Positions 60,844 through 64,000 of a DNA stretch of 64,000 bases are shown here, piece by piece. Position numbers and translations under genes: made by a program. Positions within the stretch are counted from its first letter, which is position 1, and each line of letters opens with the position of its first letter. The stretch comes from Pseudorhodobacter sp. MZDSW-24AT. GTDB lineage: Bacteria > Pseudomonadota > Alphaproteobacteria > Rhodobacterales > Rhodobacteraceae. Location of the stretch: positions 62,001 to 126,000 of the forward strand of contig NZ_PGOI01000006.1 of NCBI RefSeq assembly GCF_002794355.1, in the 5' to 3' direction. The notes under the pieces were generated by a model, which saw nothing but the letters and a program-made list of their open reading frames with translations, searched no databases and was not told the origin of the DNA.

Positions 60844-63153
60844 TCAGCTCTCTCGTTCCGGGTTGAACCGCAGCAAGCGCAGGGCATTCAGCGTCACCAG
60901 CACGGTCGCCCCGGTGTCGGCCAGAATTGCAATCCACAAGCCGGTCAGACCGAAAACCGAGGTCACCAGAAACACGGCCTTCAGCCCCAATGCGATGGTC
61001 ACGTTCTGGCGGATGTTGGCCATCGCTACACGCGACAGGCGGATCGTGGCGGGGATGTCTGTCACCCGGTCGCGCAGGATTGCCGCATCGGCGGTTTCCA
61101 GCGCCACATCGGTGCCCGAGCCCATCGCCACGCCGACCGACGCCTGCTTCAGCGCCGGCGCATCGTTGATACCGTCGCCAATCATCATGACGCCGCCCTT
61201 GGAGCCGATCTCGCGGATATAGGCGAGCTTGTCTTCGGGTAGCATGTCGGCCTCGAACTTCAGGCCGAGGCTTCCGGCAATCGCGGAGGCTGTGCGGGGG
61301 TTATCCCCGGTCAGGATCACCGAGGTCACCCCCATGGCCGTCAGCTGGCGCACAGCATCCTTGGCGTCCGCCCGTGGCTCGTCTCGCATGGCGATCAACC
61401 CAAGTGGGGTCTTCTCGCGGAACACCGCAACAGCGGTCTTGCCATCCTCTTCGAAGATTGTGGCCTGTCGCAAACCAAGGCCTTCAAGCCCACCATTTTC
61501 CATCGCGTAACGCGGAGAGGCGACCCATGCCGGCGCACCACCCACCGTCGCGACCACGCCTTTCCCCGTCAACGCCTTTGCATCCTGCGACGACAGCGCG
61601 GCCACGCCTGCGTCCTTTGCCTTGTTCAGGATGGCGATGGCCAGCGGGTGGCTCGACCCCGTCTCGACCCCGGCCGCAACGGCCAGAAGCTCGGCTTCGG
61701 TGGTGGCCCCGAACGGCACGACGTCCGTCACCTGTGGACGACCATGTGTCAGCGTCCCGGTCTTGTCGAAGGTCACGACATCAACCTTCGCCGCCGCCTC
61801 GATCACGGCACCGCCTTTCATCAAGAGGCCGCGCCGCGCGCCCGTGGACATAGCCGAGGCAATGGAAGCGGGGACCGAAATGACCAGCGCGCAAGGGCAA
61901 CCGATCAGCAGTAGGGCAAGACCGCGGTAAACCCAGGTGTCCCAAGGCTGGTCGAACGCCAGCGGCGGCACCAGCGCCACCAGCGCCGCCACGGCAACGA
62001 TGGCGGGCATATACCAGCGGCTGAAGCGGTCGATGAAGCGCTCGGTCGGCGCGCGGGCCTCCTCGGCCTCTTCGACCAGACGGATGATGCGGGCGATGGT
62101 GTTGTCTTCCGCGCCCTTGGTGACTTTTACCCGCAGCGCTGCCTCGGTGTTGATTGCGCCTGCGAAGACCGCATCCCCCGGCCCGCGCGTCTTGGGCACG
62201 CTTTCGCCAGTGACCGGGCTTTCATCGACGCCCGACGTGCCGTCCACGATCTCGCCATCCGCCGGAATCCGGTCGCCGGGGCGGACCAGCACGGTCTGGC
62301 CGACGTTCAGGCTTGCGGCAGGCACCTCGCGCGTGGTGTCGCCGGTGACGAGTTGCGCGGTCTTCGGGACAAGATTTGCCAGTGCCCGGATCCCGTCGCG
62401 CGCTTTGCCTGCCGCGACGCCTTCCAAAACTTCGCCCACGGCGAAGAGGAAAACGACCAGCGCCGCCTCTTCGGCCGCATTGATGAACAGCGCGCCGATG
62501 GCAGCGATGGTCATCAGGCTTTCGATGGTAAATGGTTGCCCCATCCGCAATGCCGCAAAGGCACGCTGCGCCACCGGGGCCACGCCGATCAGACAGGCCG
62601 CGACGAAGGCCCATTTGCCGATCTCGGGCGCAAGATATTCGATGATCCAGGCGGCACCCAGCAAAAAGGCAGTGAAGATCACCAGCCTACCCTTGGCCGT
62701 TTGAAACCACCGCTTGCTCCGGTCAGCAGGGTCGTCATGGATATGGCCGGCGCTACCGTGGCTGGACTCGTCCTGCTTGGTGCCGGCTGCCTTTAGGCCG
62801 TGATCGTGACCGGCATGATTGTGACTGGCATGATCGTGTTTGGCGTGATTGACATCCGCATCCGCGTCAGTCTTTTCGACTGCAGCTTGTCGGGGCAAAA
62901 CGAACTCCTTCTTCGCCGATGCCGTGCGTGGCGCAATCTCGTAGCCAAGTGCGCGGACAGTCTTCTCGATCCTGTCTTTCCCGGTCTGTGTTTCATCGAG
63001 CGTCAGTCGCAGGCGCTCCGACATGATCCCGACCTCAACGCCGCTTACTCCCGGCAGACGCGCGACAGCATCTTTGATTTTAGTTGCGCAGGACCCGCAG
63101 TCCATGCCTGTCACTGTCCAGTCGCAGGACGTTTCGCGTGCAGCTTCTGGCAT
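60844..63153 (-). CDS. Zn/Cd/Pb-exporting P1B-type ATPase
   Basis: A 769-residue P1B-2 ATPase. The N-terminal HMA domain has GMDCGSCATKI; a His-rich segment (NHAKHDHASHNHAGHDHG) follows. The transmembrane CPC (IGCPCALVISVP, ~residue 418), DKTGTLTHG (~465), SSHPLAIA and [11 protein letters not shown] are intact. CPCALVISVP is typical of ZntA/CadA/PbrA. AGGAGG is seven bases before the chosen ATG (63153). Exports Zn2+, Cd2+ or Pb2+. Confidence 0.94.
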   Translation of the reverse strand: MPEAARETSCDWTVTGMDCGSCATKIKDAVARLPGVSGVEVGIMSERLRLTLDETQTGKDRIEKTVRALGYEIAPRTASAKKEFVLPRQAAVEKTDADADVNHAKHDHASHNHAGHDHGLKAAGTKQDESSHGSAGHIHDDPADRSKRWFQTAKGRLVIFTAFLLGAAWIIEYLAPEIGKWAFVAACLIGVAPVAQRAFAALRMGQPFTIESLMTIAAIGALFINAAEEAALVVFLFAVGEVLEGVAAGKARDGIRALANLVPKTAQLVTGDTTREVPAASLNVGQTVLVRPGDRIPADGEIVDGTSGVDESPVTGESVPKTRGPGDAVFAGAINTEAALRVKVTKGAEDNTIARIIRLVEEAEEARAPTERFIDRFSRWYMPAIVAVAALVALVPPLAFDQPWDTWVYRGLALLLIGCPCALVISVPASIASAMSTGARRGLLMKGGAVIEAAAKVDVVTFDKTGTLTHGRPQVTDVVPFGATTEAELLAVAAGVETGSSHPLAIAILNKAKDAGVAALSSQDAKALTGKGVVATVGGAPAWVASPRYAMENGGLEGLGLRQATIFEEDGKTAVAVFREKTPLGLIAMRDEPRADAKDAVRQLTAMGVTSVILTGDNPRTASAIAGSLGLKFEADMLPEDKLAYIREIGSKGGVMMIGDGINDAPALKQASVGVAMGSGTDVALETADAAILRDRVTDIPATIRLSRVAMANIRQNVTIALGLKAVFLVTSVFGLTGLWIAILADTGATVLVTLNALRLLRFNPERES

Positions 63154-63201
63154 CGTCATTCCTCCTGCCGCAGGGCGGGCAGTTGATTTCATCGAATCAG
63201 T

Positions 63202-63232
63202 AACCTAATGTCTCTAGCAACTATAGCTTCAA
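63202..63232 (-). promoter_or_regulatory. MerR-type promoter of the Zn/Cd/Pb ATPase
   Basis: On the minus strand TTGAAG, a 19-base spacer and TAGGTT. The spacer contains CTATAGTTGCTAGAG, close to known CadR/PbrR operators. It lies in the divergent region with the merR-type gene. Confidence 0.75.
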
Positions 63233-63242
63233 GAGGAATCTG

Positions 63243-63683
63243 ATGCTGACCATCGGAAAATTGGGCGAAGCCGCCGGAGTGAAGGTTCCGACGATCCGCT
63301 ATTACGAGCAGATCGGCCTGCTTCCCGAAGCCGAACGCAGCTCGGGCAACCAGCGGCTTTATGGCCGCAAGGCGATGGAAAGGCTCGCCTTCATTCGGCA
63401 TGCGCGCGATCTGGGCTTCACGCTCGAGGCGATCCGGGATCTCCTCAGCCTGTCGGACAAGCCCGACCAATCCTGTGCCGCCGCCGATGCCATCGCCAAG
63501 GCGCAACTGGCTGAGGTCGAAAGCCGTCTTGCGAGGCTGACGGCGTTGAAAAGCGAACTGGAACGCATGGTCGTGCAATGCGCAGGCGGGAAAATCGCCG
63601 ATTGCAGGGTGATCGAAGTTCTGGGCGACCATTCCCTGTGTGCGACCGATCATCGGCATCCGGAGACAGAGGCGACGCAATGA
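63243..63683 (+). CDS. CadR/PbrR/ZntR-type MerR regulator
   Basis: A 146-residue MerR-family activator. Winged helix [27 protein letters not shown]; Cys78, Cys113 and Cys121 match the three-Cys site of the ZntR/CadR/PbrR group, and the metal position has Cys in place of the CueR Ser. A His/Cys tail (CATDHRHP) follows. It controls the divergent ATPase. Confidence 0.9.
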   Translation: MLTIGKLGEAAGVKVPTIRYYEQIGLLPEAERSSGNQRLYGRKAMERLAFIRHARDLGFTLEAIRDLLSLSDKPDQSCAAADAIAKAQLAEVESRLARLTALKSELERMVVQCAGGKIADCRVIEVLGDHSLCATDHRHPETEATQ

Positions 63684-64000
63684 CCGCACCCTCAACGCTC
63701 GCCATTTACGCCGGAGCAGCCATCGCCGAAATCGCCGGTTGCTTCGCGGTCTGGGCTTGGATGCGGCAGGGAGCGAGCGCACTCTGGTTAATTCCCGGCA
63801 TTCTAAGCCTTGCGGTCTTTGCTTGGCTCCTTACCCTCGCGCCATCGGATTTCGCAGGGCGTGCCTATGCGGCCTACGGCGGTGTCTACATCGCCGCCTC
63901 TCTCGCCTGGCTCTGGCTTGTCGAGAAACAGCACCCGGATACCTGGGACATGACCGGTGCCGCCATTTGTGTGCTTGGCGCGGCAATCATCCTCTTTGCG
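63680..64000 (+). CDS. YnfA-family membrane protein (partial, runs off window)
   Basis: The first 107 residues are seen, with four helices ([68 protein letters not shown]). The [16 protein letters not shown] motif marks the UPF0060/YnfA family of small membrane proteins. The start overlaps the regulator's stop (ATGA). The stop codon is outside the window. Confidence 0.88.
   Translation, partial: MTAPSTLAIYAGAAIAEIAGCFAVWAWMRQGASALWLIPGILSLAVFAWLLTLAPSDFAGRAYAAYGGVYIAASLAWLWLVEKQHPDTWDMTGAAICVLGAAIILFA

Overview
The window is GC-rich DNA that looks like a large repABC-type plasmid (or chromid) of an alphaproteobacterium, most likely a member of the Rhodobacteraceae. The evidence is a complete repA-repB-repC cassette with a counter-transcribed RNA between repB and repC, a second very long ParB-like protein, H-NS-like proteins, an RHE_PE00001-family protein and a serine recombinase. 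No rRNA, tRNA or CRISPR array was seen. The cargo is almost entirely metal resistance, dominated by copper.

Layout. 0-3.1 kb: H-NS-like protein, Fic protein, a 531-bp repeat with a 54-aa gene, VIT-family transporter. 3.2-9.8 kb: first copper block (YHS/HMBD copper ATPase, methyltransferase, cytochrome c, CueR, DUF305, copZ, DUF411/CopG-like, broken glutathionyl-hydroquinone reductase). 10.0-17.4 kb: second H-NS copy, HupE/membrane-anchor genes, CsoR-type regulator with a His-tailed MFS exporter, chromate genes chrBA, rhodanese. 17.4-27.0 kb: second copy of the 531-bp repeat and the plasmid backbone. 27.0-28.2 kb: cbtAB cobalt importer under a cobalamin riboswitch, with cbtA broken by an in-frame amber codon. 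28.2-34.2 kb: second copper block (CueR, CopA, CopZ, DUF305, CopB). 34.2-56.7 kb: a long envelope and periplasm block with three L,D-transpeptidases, a PBP2, Lnt, an M23 peptidase, DsbA-like and TlpA-like proteins, five cytochrome or redox genes, a multicopper oxidase, two SCO proteins, PCuAC and two further DUF411 proteins. 56.7-64.0 kb: mntH/mntR, dsbA/dsbB, lspA, a CzcN-like methyltransferase, a Zn/Cd/Pb ATPase with its divergent MerR regulator, and a partial ynfA-family gene.

How it works together (inference). CueR-type operators (ACCTTCC-N6/7-GGAAG) precede both copper ATPase blocks, both copZ genes and the long plus-strand operon starting with an L,D-transpeptidase. A related MerR-type promoter with a 19-bp spacer precedes lnt. 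Cu(I) would be exported by the ATPases, oxidised by the multicopper oxidase, and bound in the periplasm by DUF305, DUF411, PCuAC and Met/His-rich tails. The most interesting aspect is that metal-type promoters appear to drive a spare set of cell-envelope enzymes. Several of these families have an active-site Cys and are known or expected to be copper-sensitive: L,D-transpeptidases, Lnt (historically CutE), and Dsb proteins. The island may therefore replace copper-damaged envelope enzymes as well as export the metal.
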